A stretch of 64,000 nt of DNA from Diorhabda sublineata (taxonomy: Eukaryota; Arthropoda; Insecta; Coleoptera; Chrysomelidae), in NCBI RefSeq assembly GCF_026230105.1, contig NC_079483.1, forward strand, positions 11,897,312-11,961,311. Reading direction: 5' to 3'. The notes under the pieces were generated by a model. That model saw only the letters and a list, made by a program, of their open reading frames with translations. It ran no database searches and was not told the origin of the DNA. Of the stretch, positions 1-12,600 are shown in pieces (within the stretch, counting starts at the first letter, position 1; every line of letters begins with the position of its first letter). The position numbers were made by a program, and so were the translations under genes.

Positions 1-703
1 ATTCTGAACGCATTATAATTATTTCTCTAGTTATTAAAATCGAATATTCGATACTCTTCTATGTCTATCGTTCATTAATAAAACAATATTAGAGACGTTG
101 GTGAAGAAGCTTGATCGAATGAATATCGCCATTTCTATTGGAAACTGGTTACAGGAAAGTTCTTAGTCCAATACACAAACTGTTCCATTATGAGGGGTGA
201 GTTTGAACAAAAAATTGTTTTTGACGTATATATTCATTCTAATTATCAATTCAAATATAAATTTCTCCATGTGTCAAAACTAGGATTTTTTTATTTATAA
301 TTTATTGGATGAATTTTTTTGCTTTTCGATCTAATCTAGTTATAAGGATATATAGAAATTATTAAAGCAAATAGTAATTTGTTTTGGCATTTCAATTACA
401 ACTGCAATCTAAAAATATTTAGACATGTTGGCCTATCTATATTTCATAACATTTTTCAATTTTACAGTTTAATCCTGCGTTTATGTATTTTTTAGTTTAT
501 ATTCAAATGATTTCTAGTTAGAAATTTTTTGGGGGATAGAAACCAATCGATTAATTCTTAATATCTTAAATACGTGAAAATTTATGAGGAAAATATCCAT
601 AGTAACAAAATATATGGTCTAGAAGTTGCTTTGAAATCACTGTCATATATTTGTAATAGAAATTGGACTATTCGCAATAAACGATCAAAATTCATTGCTC
701 AGC
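1..703. other. AT-rich intergenic DNA, no gene seen
   Basis: Low-complexity AT-rich sequence with stops in all frames. No coding, RNA or repeat signal was recognised here. It ends at the terminal inverted repeat of the hAT relic. Confidence 0.5.
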
Positions 704-1367
704 TAGAGAATGCAATACCGGTATACCGATATTGAAGATTTTGATTTTGAAGGTACACCAATTACATCTCTCTCCGCTATTAATACTGCAACTGTTTCGT
801 TAGAAAACAGTTTAGAGAATGTGATTAACAAAGCAATGACAAAGGTTCCAAACTCAAAGAAACAAAACAAAATACTAGAAATAGAACTTAACTTGAAAAG
901 GAGTTACAAATTTTTTTGAAGAGCATGGAATTAGGGTGATGCATGAATATGAATACTTGTTAATAATACCACCAAGTGTGGAGTTAGAGCGATTCTTTTC
1001 GGCTGCACAACATATAACTACAAGACGACGGTACGTTGTATCTTATATGTTTTTTATGTCATATTTCAATTTCCTCAAAAATAATGATCACTTATACGAA
1101 TGTATGTAATATAGATTGAAAAAGTTGGATTTAATTTTGTTAAATTATTCTTAAATGTTAAGTTAAAAATGAATATTTTGATTTTTAGTGTTAGACATAT
1201 ATTTGTACTACACCTAAATAATAACATATCCTATGATAAGTAAATTTTAATTTTGTTTACATATTTTACAATAATACCAATATCGGTATTTTACCGCTAT
1301 GACTCGTTCTAAAACGAAAATACCGAAATACCGTTGTCGAACATTTTTAACGGTATTGCATTCCCTA
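704..1367 (+). mobile_element. hAT-type deletion element with transposase C-terminal relic
   Basis: The ends form an inverted repeat: the left end begins TAGAGAATGCAATACCG and the right end, read in reverse complement, begins TAGGGAATGCAATACCG. Between about 911 and 1055 the plus strand encodes a peptide with LLIIPPSVELERFFSAAQ. This matches the C-terminal dimerisation segment of hAT transposases (usual form IPPTSVESERxFSAAG, here lacking the Thr). The upstream frame (710-919) is a short unrelated-looking piece, so most of the catalytic domain is missing. The element is about 660 bp, non-autonomous, and probably an internal deletion product. I could not see a matching 8-bp target duplication. 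Confidence 0.72.
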
Positions 1368-3300
1368 GCCATACGGTTAATCGATAATTCGATAATTCAC
1401 GAAAAAAATTGTACTAAAATGTACTAATTCAGCAAATAACAATATTTTTCTGGTTTGGTTAAAAGTTGAAACATACAACAAGCATTTGCGATTTTTGAGT
1501 TTTTCAACTTATATTAAAAAAAATTTCTGACCCAAAACTCCACATTTTTATTAGCAAAAAAGTACACATTAATCTGGAATTTCACCAATAAGGCCTCTGG
1601 TAGAGATATCGCTTTTATGTGTTAGGTTCCAGTTTGAAAATTCACTTTTTTCGATTATTTGTATTACTAATACGTGAAACTGTCGAAGTACGATTTTATT
1701 TAGTTCTAGTTTCCGCATTTTTTGGTTGGAGCTCTTTATTTTTGTGGTCTGTGTCTCACGATTTTCTTCCAATTCATCTAACTTCCGGAAACGTTAAGGC
1801 TGGAACCAGGAGTTGAAATGACCCAATTTCCAGACTACTGCATTGTTAATTCAATAACTAAGATCGTTAATAACCTTTTTTGCTCCTCAGTGGAAACATT
1901 TATAGGTTTATGATATGCTTTTGTTAGATATTTTCGTAAATATTCTTCTGTTTGATTTCATCCTCATGCTGTACATGTTAAATTTTATAGTGAGTAGGCA
2001 TCATTCTATACGTGCCCATATAAATATCTTAATTCTTAGATTATTTTTAAATATATATCGTGAATTGCAATGGCAATGGCAACTTCACGTGTTGTTTCGA
2101 CTGGTATTGTGAAATAAATCCCAAAGAATTCATATTAACGCAAATATGAGGCACTATCGCGCATATGTGAAATGAATCGGAAAATCAAGTATTTCACCGG
2201 CAAGTAATATTGAGTATTTTCTATTTTCACTTCTAATCACTGTCAATACGACTTTCCTTGTAATGTAATTTTCAAAATTTATTTAAATTCTGTACTAGTA
2301 CCAGTCTACCAAATCAATGCTTGATTCAAACAAATATATTTTTAGTAATGTAATTATAATTTGAAAATTCTTTTTTCATTGAGATTTCACTTTTTCTGCT
2401 ATAGGTATTCAACTTTATATTCTGTTGAAACCAAAAGAGTAGCAATTAAACATTTTTCGATTATAGATTTTAGTGTCTATAAAAGATTGATTCAAAACAT
2501 TTATTTCATTCTCAGCACAGTAATAACTTGATTTTTCATAGCTTGACATAGAAACGACATCAATCCCGTTACTGGACAATTTTAAAAAAGTAATTGTATG
2601 GTTCATAATTTATTGGTTCTTTTTGAGGTCATAAACACTCATTATAGCACAGCATTTAATGAGAAAAATGTCACATAAATCTTCTATCTAAATTCTATCA
2701 AAATATTCAAACTCCTCTTGGAGATATTTTAAAACATATTTAATACCAGAATAACAACAATTTCAAAAGTGAGGTTTATAACTAAACATACAAAATATAA
2801 CAATTCCCAAAGAATATGTATCATATTGTATTACTTCTAGTTGTTGCATTATATACAACTATCCTTTTAACAGGGTAGTTTGAAAAATATGAATTCAAAA
2901 ACCGTCCTTTTTCTTTGCATCAAAACGAAACTTTACAATATTACTATATGCCAGACATTTTGTTCCATTGCACTTTTATGTTGTGTTCTTGGAACCTTAC
3001 TGCCAGAGCTAAAAAAGAAAATTCGAATGCAGAAAACATCATAATTTAAAAATTCTTTTTGAGAACACACGTTATATAAACTACAGAAACAAATAAAAAA
3101 ATAGAATTATTGGCATTAATCTTAGTACAATTGGTCTTTACGAATGATTTGAATAATATATTCTGATGATGATGATGATGTAGTTGTAGATAAGTATAAT
3201 ATAATTGGAATTATTTTTTTATATGTCATGGGTTGTTGATGTAGTTCCATTTCTATTTATTCTATTGATGATCTTTCAATAACCTTTCTGAATACCGATA
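1368..3300. other. AT-rich intergenic DNA, no gene seen
   Basis: Short frames on both strands (for example 1569-1816) show no protein-family motifs and look like chance. The only structured item is a short GAT trinucleotide run near 3163-3180. Confidence 0.5.
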
Positions 3301-3304
3301 TGTA

Positions 3305-3415
3305 AACAGATTTAGATTAGATTTCAGTTTAATGAAATATTCTGATAATGTAACGTTCAAATAATTCAATAGTTGTTGAAAAAGTCCTTGTATATATGGT
3401 ACATAAAAATGTTCT
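3305..3415 (-). repeat. Dispersed repeat, copy 1 (partner at 18.81-18.93 kb)
   Basis: The stretch containing TTTCAGTTTA, ATTCTGATAATGTA, TTCAATAGTTGTTGA and AAAGTCCT is shared with 18810-18930 in the same orientation. Read on the minus strand, both copies give a similar peptide (LSQQLLNY ... LSE.F.KLKS), which suggests a decayed coding part of one transposon family. The family was not identified. Confidence 0.55.
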
Positions 3416-3667
3416 ATGTTTAGTTTGTATTTTGTTTCTCAATTAATTATAATATCTGTTAATTCTTTTTTTGGCTATGTTATTTATATTGCTTCCAGGA
3501 TAAATATTTTCTTTTGATGCAGTTTTTGCTTTTTGAATAGCTGACCGTCCAAATTCAATATTTAGATAACTTGATCGGCTAAATATCAAGGTAATATAAT
3601 CAGGGGTGTTTGAGTGTTTTCTGTGACATATAATGACATGCACTGAAGTTGTTTTCATTTTATATAA

Positions 3668-3730
3668 TGTTACGAACGTGGAGTCGGTCCTGCTTGGATA
3701 TAGTAGAGTTCTAAAATTGATAGTATACCC
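3668..3730 (+). repeat. Short match to the start of the LTR at 19.99 kb
   Basis: The sequence begins TGTTACGAACGTG and then has GAGTCGGTCCTGC and TAGAGTTCTAAAATT. The LTR at 19989 starts TGTTATGAACGTG and continues with GAGTCGGTTCTGC and GAAGTTCTAATATT. This looks like a 5' LTR fragment of the same family. Confidence 0.45.
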
Positions 3731-3764
3731 GGAATTCATTTGATCTTTGTTTTAATATCAGTTT

Positions 3765-4745
3765 TTATAATATCTGACGTCTAGCATAGCACTTCGTCTA
3801 TAATTTTCACACAATGTTCTGTCTCCCTTTTATGAATGGATAATCTAATAGCTTTTCTCAATGCTTCTGGCATTTTCTCGGTTTTCTAAATTTGAGAAAG
3901 TAAATTGAAAATTTCTTCTTCAAGCTATTCACCACCATGTTTTATTTGTTATTTTGTCACTCAATCATCTCCGAGACTTTTATTGTTTTTCATCTTATTT
4001 ATCACTTCTTCAACTTCGGTAAGGCCGTAAGTTGATTTTAAAGGTTGTCTTCATTTGCTATTTCTTCGAGTGCATATCATTTTTGACACTAGATATTCCT
4101 TCGAAATATTCTTTCCATCTTCTAATTTTTTCTTCTTCATCATCTACAGTTTTTATTTGGTTTCCTGAAGGTTCTCTTTTTTTCATCCTACATAATTTCT
4201 TTGATTGTAAAATTCACTAATGCTTTTCTCACCTCTATTTTGCGACACTTTCTGTCTAAGTTTCCTTTTTTGTTGTATTACACTGTCACTTTCATCATCT
4301 AGCCACCTTTTCCTTTTTTGTGATTTTTTCGGTCTGAGATTTTTTCGTGGTGGTTGTTATTACTTGTTCAATTTTTTCCCAGTTTCATTCAACAGTTAGT
4401 GTATGGCTTTCTTCTCGACTGCTTAAGTATTTTCAATTGTTATCGTATTCTTGCTTTCAATATTTTTTTTCTTTAAAGTCGTATAAAATTTGCTTAATCT
4501 TTAGAAAATGATCCGAACTTATGTCTGCTCCACGATATGTTCACACCTTAGTGATTAGGTTCTTTTTTATTAGAACATGATTGATCTGATTTGTATCATT
4601 TCTACAGGGTATTATCCAAGTACCTTTATAGATGTCTTTTCTCTGAAAGTAAGTTCTCATGATACTCATATCTATTTCGATTACCAATTCTATCAATCTC
4701 AGCCATTACTATTTGACTCTTCGATATTGTATTATTTTCATTGAA
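3765..4745 (-). mobile_element. RTE-like non-LTR retrotransposon remnant (endonuclease end and reverse transcriptase start)
   Basis: Read on the minus strand, 4745-4505 encodes pieces such as TYFQRKDIYKGTW, NQINHVLI and YRGADISSDHF, the C-terminal part of the apurinic-type endonuclease of RTE-like LINEs. After a gap, 4030-3765 encodes VEEVINKMKNNKSLGDD, HGGE, MPEALRKAIRLSIHKKGD and CENYRRSAML, the N-terminal reverse transcriptase block (family form K.GKAPGEDG ... IHKKGDK..C.NYRGI.LL). Several stops and frameshifts break the frame, so the copy is dead. The catalytic YxDD block was not found, so the element is truncated or deleted beyond 3765. Confidence 0.75.
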
Positions 4746-5031
4746 TGATGGACACCAAGAAACTAACAATCAAGATATGTTGAACTTGATCAAGATATTT
4801 TAAGATTTTAGAATATAAAGTTCAAAAATTGAAGATTTTATGAATATCCCTCATATTCATTATTTTGTTTGTAGGGTAGACTTTGTTCCTATAATTGTAT
4901 AGGATATTGCATAATTGATGATTTGATTGAAATTGTAATTTTGTAAAAATAAAATCGCATAAATTTTCATATATATGAAGAGGAATAAAAATAAATGAAA
5001 TTAATCAGCTCATTCAATGGGTTGTGCCAAT

Positions 5032-5428
5032 TCAGGTAACGGATTCTCCATGGTAACGTATTGTCCATTGAACATACGAGCGGAGCTTGTCAGGTTTGAA
5101 GCTTTCGGTACTCTTTATGTATCCCACAACCTTTCTATTCTGTCTATCCAATATCTTGTTGACGCAGTGCTCTAGCAGTTTTCTGGTCATGAACATGAAT
5201 AATCCCTTTGGCAGAACTGTATCCTGTTTACATCTCGGACAGAAAATATCGGGAGACTTCTCGACACTGATTACAAAAATTTTCAGTCTGTCCAAATCGC
5301 TAGCATTCTCGGTTCTTGGCAATGGGTTGACAAACAAACCTAGCTCCTTGCTGTAGGGACAGATACTTGTTAGACGGTTTTGACGATTACAGTGACAGTC
5401 ACTGGGTGCGGTGGCTTGCGAATGGAAT
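5032..5428 (-). pseudogene. Unrecognised cysteine-containing open frame in a GC-richer island
   Basis: An open minus-strand frame of about 130 codons runs from a stop near 5428 to a stop at 5032. It contains DCHCNRQN and SICPYSKELG near its start, FCPRCKQDTVLPKG in the middle (a CxxC pair typical of zinc ribbons) and a Lys/Arg-rich C-terminal part ending HGESVT. The stretch is visibly richer in G+C than its surroundings, and the frame reads like real protein rather than AT-rich noise. I do not recognise the family. There is no clear start Met in context; the first Met, at 5337, lies inside the frame. It could be a 3' exon, a relic of a domesticated or viral gene, or a processed fragment. Confidence 0.4.
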
Positions 5429-5594
5429 CAGTGGTAAGAACGGTTGAGTAATTACGGCTGTGGGGTGATGGCTTTGGAATGCGGGGGTGGGCGTAGTCTA
5501 TATTGATAAGTAGAGATGATACTTGGGCTTGCTCAATATCGAGACGAAGTATTCCCGAGCGACCTCCGTAAACCTAGATTCCTATAAAGCCAAT

Positions 5595-5998
5595 TTAATT
5601 CTTGCTCCGAGGTGATGCAGCCATGACGTATGAGGGTCTGAATGTCAGTGATATACGTGGCGGTACTTTCCTGTAGATGGTGAACTCTTCTGCTAAATGG
5701 GACCCTCCAAGTCGTAATGGTAGTTGACCGGGAAGAAGAAATCTCGGAAAGTGGAAAATTTCAGGTATAGCTTGCAAAAGCGGGTCGATCGAGATGGCTT
5801 GAAATTCATGGATCTCCTCAAGCCTCTCGAGGTAAGAAAGGGAGCCGCCCGTTCCAACGAAACCAATCCTTGGGCCTCAATGATTCGGTGCTCGGTATTT
5901 TTACGTTGAAAACTAGCGAAGATATAATTTGGATTCGAAAACGCTAATTTCGTTGTTTTCACGTTTTCGTAAAATGGTAACTTCATAACATATACCAT
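5595..5998 (-). pseudogene. Unrecognised coding-like island, frame broken near 5.82 kb
   Basis: Two overlapping minus-strand frames together give a continuous-looking protein. One covers 5998-5693 (start MVYVMKLPFY, later RIIEAQGLVSLERAAPF). The other covers about 5889-5595 (EEIHEFQAISIDPLL, LLPGQLPLRLGGSHLAEEF, PPRISLTFRPSYVMAASPR). A single frameshift around 5780-5840 would join them, but this is inference and neither half is recognised. Composition resembles the neighbouring 5032-5428 frame, so both may be parts of one decayed gene separated by a stop-containing stretch (5430-5594). The plus-strand frame 5724-5909 is probably a shadow. Confidence 0.35.
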
Positions 5999-6406
5999 AC
6001 CCTTTATCTACACTAGCGCCATTCTCGAAGGTTAATGTACTGTTTTTTATCGTATACAGCTAGACGTTTCCCGCATATGAGAAATTCTCCTTGTGTCTAC
6101 CTTCTATAGTTTGCGTAAATTTTCGCAGTAACATTTCATAAACAATTAAATTAATCACTTATTATTATGATTTATAATTATTTCACAGCTTCCACATTAC
6201 ACCATTTGAATCTATTATTGAACCATTTGTTCTTGAAAAATTGTCATATTTCTCTTTATATCTTTTCAATACTAATTCAGCACACTACAGTTTGAGTCCA
6301 AGAACGTATGATCACTCAAAGTACCGCGGCTTATTCTGTTGATTGACATACCAATTCACTCATAAAGTGTTGCCTGCTTTGTACTAATAACATCGACATT
6401 TTTTAG

Positions 6407-6606
6407 ATGACCCAGTTGGATTGATAATGAATATAATAACATTAGGACAAAACCAAAATCATTTGTGGATAATGGAATACATTTATTTATTCGGTTTTTC
6501 CATCATTGAGATTACTTTTATATTCCCTGGATTACATCTTCTAAAAAATAACTCAAACATTGAAATGCTTACAGAATACTTCACGTTGTTCTGCTTCTCA
6601 CAGTGT
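6407..6606 (+). CDS. Odorant receptor 1, first visible exon
   Basis: The acceptor is TTTTTTAG and the donor GTAAGTAT. It starts with two bases of a split codon and then reads DPVGLIMNIITL, with transmembrane segment 1 (YIYLFGFSIIEITFIFPG) and the start of segment 2 (EYFTLFCFSQC). The equivalent exon of gene 2 begins DPVRLIYRIITI. Confidence 0.85.
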
Positions 6607-9600
6607 GTAAGTATATATTCATTTTCATATTTAATTTTTATACATCAATATCGACGTTTATACTTTGATTAACAGAAATTGAGATGAGAAACAGATAATT
6701 GGTGGAGGATTTTAGTATTAACACAAACTTTTAGTATCCGCTATAACAACTAGCATTTGCTATATGAACTTATATTTTTTACGAACTTTTCAATGACCAT
6801 GTATACGGTATACTTTTGAATTTGAAAAATAGAATTTGGGTAGGGCCCAAGGGAATAAGAACATATCCAAAAACTGAATTTCTATTTTCGAAATATAACC
6901 ATACAGAAATCTATTTTCTTTGTTCCGTTTCCAATATAAATACAAATCTACAAGAATTTGGGTACACAAAAGTTGCTGGTAAACATGTTATTCAGCTTAT
7001 TACGTTTTTCTTCAAACACAATATTCCTTTGTTCACGTATTGTGTCTCAGCATTCATTTCTATTTTCATTCTAACATTCGAGTTTTTGAGAATATTGATT
7101 TGTTATCGACCTCACTATTCAATCGAAGAATTCAATAAAATCTGTATATTATCAAATCGTCCTCTAACTGTCTACATTCCACAACAATTATAATTCAGTG
7201 AAATTTGTGGTGATCCTATATTCGCTAGAAAGTTTTTCTTTGCTGTTATATTGTGTTCACACAAATACCAGTTAGTTTTGTGGATTTCCTTTTGATTCAA
7301 GCGAATTTCGTAATAGTTTCCGTGTAAATTTATTTGGGGAACATAATGAATAGAGTAGAATAGATTTCTGTTTGGTTTTATTTTAAAAAAATATGAATTC
7401 AGTTTTTTTATATGTTGTAACGTAAGTTCCTTTTTGTATAAATCTATTTCACTTACTCTTTCATTTTTCAGTAATTTCCATCTGTATTTCCGTTGCTTTC
7501 TTTATTTTATTTTTCCCCAGTTCTACAGCTGCCAGACTGGAATTTGAATCACACCCAAAGGACTTAACTCCAACAACTGGGAATTTAGTTGAGGGATGGA
7601 GCTATTTCGGATGCACATAGATAAGTCCCAATTTTATCTTTAAAAAGAACTAAGGGAAGGAAAGGCCTACGGCATCGGTTTGTGTCCAAGCAACAAGCTT
7701 TCGAAATCTGTTATAAAATTGTTTCGAACAATTATAAATGTCCTAGGGTTATTACGACTGGAAACAAAGTCAAAGAGTAATAAAAGCTTGGAAATGATAT
7801 CATTCAAAGTACTGCCTAAGATTGTTAATGAGCAATTTGATTGTTTTGTGTTTTGAATGATAGGAATTATTTTTCTAAAACTAACTTTCCAATACACTAT
7901 TTATTTTTGGCAAGAGGATGAGAAGACTTGAAATGTCCATCTGGGAAAAAAAAAAGCTCATGGCCCATTTCCAGCTCTTTTACTTAGTTGGAATTCCTGG
8001 AACCGTTGGTGATATTTATGCTGAGCATACTTTTCACACTTACACTCTCTGAAGTGCGTTTCGATAACGAAATAATCGTTTTCAGAGGAAACTGTTAACC
8101 TTGAGTCTCTAACGATGATAACGGATCAGTGTGATTGTTAGTTAATTAGTAGTAGGGTGTACAGAGCGTTCATTCATGTTTCACAAATGTCCCAGTCACT
8201 ATTGTCCCCTTTGGAATGAACTCGTATAGGTTGAGTGGAGTCTAATTTTCCATTGATAATCGAGAAGTTTTCTCATAGTCATATTTTCGGAATAGAAGGC
8301 GCCAGATTCATCTTGGTTTTTTGAAGCATCTATGATTAATTTATAAAAATTAGCGTATTCACTCAATCTTCTCTAGTTTTATTATGTTTGTTGGTTTTTC
8401 TAATTTTTTGAGGTGAGCAAGTTCTAGGTCTGTAGTACAAATATTGTCCATGATAGCATCTATTGATGATATATTGAAGATATTTCAGAATTGCATATTC
8501 ATACTGGATAGATATGTGTTGACTTTGTGATAGAGAGGAGTAGTGGAGCTGGTTGAATTATTTCTTAGAATTATCAGATACGACGTTGGAGATTACAGGA
8601 TTTTTTGTATTTGATAATACAAAGATAGCGTATGAGATGCTGAGATATGGTCTTCAGTAAGAAAGTGGTATGTCTCCAGATTCTCCATATAAGCTCCAGG
8701 GACTGTAGAAGAGTTTTTCTAGCAGAGTTGTAGACGAATTACAGACTGGCATTGTTTCTTCGATATCAGAATATGTGCTTCTGCAACTCATTCACAAATT
8801 ATAAGTATTGATGCTTTTTTCCAGACAGATAGTTAAATCTTCAAATGAGACTCTTTTTCTTAGATGCATAAATAATTTCAAACTTTCTTATTATTTTGTT
8901 TTTGATGGTTACAAATGACAAAATAGATCCACAGCAATTAGAAAAAAATTTGATGTATTATATTACACGAATTACACTCGAAGACACTCACCTGTTGCTT
9001 CAGATATTTCATTTTTCACTACTTATGAAGTTTCCAGCTCACATATATTGTTTTTGGAATGATTAAATACGTAGAATATAATTTCTCTTGTTGTTTATTG
9101 CTCAATATCCGTTAGCTTCTTCCAATCACAATATTTCAAACACTAGTCCTTAGGTATGAGATTGATGAAACTCAATATTGGTGGAATACGACTAATTTCA
9201 TAATTACTTCCTAGTTGGCGCATGCTATACTTCGATACAGAACGATCTTTATTTAGAAAATGGTTATCGAAGTTATTGATAAAATTTTATGAAATGTATT
9301 GAAAATTTCTAGATAAATTCAATCTTTCTACTATATTTCTTATGTTCAATGACGAATTTTTTCAGGGATGCGCTGGTCTCATTATTTCTGGTCACTTTCT
9401 GTCAAAATCGGTAAAAATTGCATCAACTTTGAGTATCATTTCAAAAGTCCTAGAAACGCAAACTTCAAATTTCGAGATAAAGATTTTAAAAAAGTCTCGC
9501 AACTATAATATTATATCGATAGTGATATCAATATTGAGCGTATGCGTTCATCTTTTATGTCTACCTTTTCTCATTGATGATGGATTCGAAAATTTCACAT

Positions 9601-12600
9601 TTTATACTGTTAAGAGATTTTATGGCGACGGTCCTGATATTATTTATATTTGGCTCATCATTCCATTGTTAATAGCTGGTAAGTACCACAATTATATTTT
9701 TCAACTCATACTTCATTTAAGTCATAATGCGGATTGTCTGCACGTGATATTATATTTAATTATTTAACTAAAAACTTCATCGTATATAGATACGACCTTA
9801 ATGTGAGATTAAACAATCATGTAAGATTTTGTGTAAAATACATTAACATATGTTATGACTATCTTGAATAATTTTTGTATTAATTCTACTAATTCGTACA
9901 ATAAATTTATGAATATGTTTTTACTGACAAAAAAGTAATTTCTGCCGCTTCATGTGGCTCTTATGTCGTCCAGTGAGTACGGCCCAATTAGAACCAAAAC
10001 CCACGAAAATTAGTTATGTCGCTGATTTTCTGGATCTAGGTAGTTCTGAGGGTGCTCTATCGATACAGTGAAAGTTAACATCAAAATTTTGGCTGCTAAG
10101 CGATATATTTTTGTTTAAGTTTACAAAATTTTGAAATTTGCAAATAACTCGGAATCTCTGCCGAATTTCGAAAAAAGTATAGGGATCAAAAATGTATTTT
10201 AAAAAATTTCTTACATCAAAAAATCTCTGTGATTTTTTCCTAATCTCAAATTACAAGAAGCGAATTTCGTGTTGCTGGACTTTTTCAATAGTGCATTTTT
10301 TGCGGATAACTCAAAAAAGATTTAAAATTTAGAGGTAAATTTCTGAAATGAAATGCCGAGCTGGAATTTAAAGATTTAAAAAAAAATTGTTTTGGAGCTC
10401 TTGGCGAGTTTCCAAATTCTTGATGGGTAACCGAAGGTTTAACGAACTTATTTGAAGAGGGAATTGAAGCTCGACAACTCAGCTATAAAATGTATGCTTC
10501 AGTTTTTTCATTGTTTTACTAAAATGGCTGGTATTCAACAACTTATGAAAAAGTAACTTGTCAACTATGAAAAAATCTAATATTAGTAAAATTAGTTCTT
10601 TTCCTATCACAGAGTGAGCTCAAAGGTATGATTAGTCTCATTTTAAAGGTAATCGTCTAATTGGCGACCTCAAGCAAGGGTTCGCTGCTGGGTGTTCACT
10701 CAAGCAAACAGCAAAAAACAAATCCGTTTGTGTTGTTTTCCAAGAAAATTTTACAAGTATGAATTTTTTTTCAGATGCAATTAAAAAGTAGAGACTGTAA
10801 CGAGTAAAATGCACTTTCGTCCCGAAGTGTTGAGTTTTCTAGGAGATACAACAGTTTCTTTTTCAGCCGGAGCCGGAGACGTTATTTCCATCAGACTCTA
10901 CGTGGCGCGAAATTTTTTTAGTAATAAGCGACCCCGAAGTTTCAGCATATTTTACAAATAAATGACAGCTCTTAGGGAAAAATCGCAGGATGATTCATTT
11001 TAAAATAAAAAAATTGATTATTTTTCAGGATAAAGGACAGATCTGACAACAATGTAAATACCACCATAATACCAGCGGTATCACAAGATCCTAGTACACA
11101 AAAATTGATAAAAAGCGTAAAAGCCATTTTCGAGATAATTGGGGCGTTTCATACATAAAACTCACTCTGTATAATTAATATCAATGGTTATTCATATAAC
11201 ACGGTACGCATGTAGAGAGATTTCAGTGGACGAATTACAAGTACAATTAGATTACTTTGATATTTTTTTAAAAGGATTTGAATAAAATTTGAGGGGTCGC
11301 GTGGACATATCGATGCATAATTAATGATGATATTCATTTGATATATCGAGTTAATGAGGTAAACAATGTTTACAGGAAAAAATCCAAATGTCTTAGAGTA
11401 CTTGTTATTTGTTAAAATAGTTTTAACAAATTCGTGATTGAAAGAAGTCATTCCATTTACATATTTCAGAATTCCTAGGCTAATTTAGAGGCTTCTCTTA
11501 AGAAATGATTGCACCCCATCCTTGCCTACTTCTTTGCGAGTTCTATTATAATCGTGTCCAATACTATTAACTTTTTTATATTAGAAAGTCAATCCATGAA
11601 TTGATTTAACTAATTAGAAAACGTGAGTTTCAATCTTAACTGATAAGATGGAAGGTCTTCCTAATTTCGGAACGGATCTGTAGTTTTTCTCTCTGCGCGC
11701 TCTCAGTATTGTCTAGTGAATGTTAATTAACCTGCAAACTTCTCAAATTTTTCTTCCAGAATCTATAGTATCAAGAGCTTTCGTGAAGTCTCCTCGGTTC
11801 AAAGAGCGATAATTGGTTTTCTTACGAATTTGTAATGAAATAAATCTAGTGTCACAAAAAGGTTCATATCCAATAAAACAAGCGTAAAACTGAAATATAC
11901 CACATCAGATTTGTTTCAATATGTGTGCAATACGAGTCTCTCCAATTAGAATTGACATTCAGCGATCGCTTGGACGTATAGGGTCAAGCGTACAATTGCC
12001 CGACATTCCTAATTTCGTTTCTTAAAAGAATTTATATTCAAATTATATATGATCGCTATTGTACTTAATGTTGTTTAAAATACTTAAACAAATTCTCATT
12101 GAACCTCATGGACGCTTGTGGTGAAAGCTAAGATTAATTGTAAAATATAATTTTTTATTGTTAAACATGTTTTATGTACATTTTACTACATTTTACTATC
12201 CTGTGCTCGAATAGAACACAAATTATTTGATCATGTTACGTAGTGTGAACGCGGCCTAAATGAATAAAAGCTTCAGTGTATAGTAGGCGACCAGATAGAA
12301 TCCGCAAATTAGGGAAGGACATTTATCCTGTTACATCTTATCACTATTTTGATTAAATTATTTTTAGTGCTTGTGTTTGTTGAATATCAAAATACTGGAC
12401 TTCTATTTCAGCTGGATTAGCAACCGTACAGCCACTATTGTTTTTAATTTATTTCACATTTCATATACAATTCCAATTGACGTGGCTCAATGAGTATGTT
12501 AAACAGAATTTACACAAGAAAATGAATATTGATACGACAAATGGAAGATATCAAGAATTAATCCACGATTATCTTTCAAATGTTGTCAAATATCGGTGTT

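Noticed and set aside
6816..7193. 125-codon plus-strand frame, possible extra receptor exon
   Set aside because: The flanking exons already join in frame, there is no counterpart in gene 2 and no good splice sites; the hydrophobic stretch is expected in AT-rich DNA.
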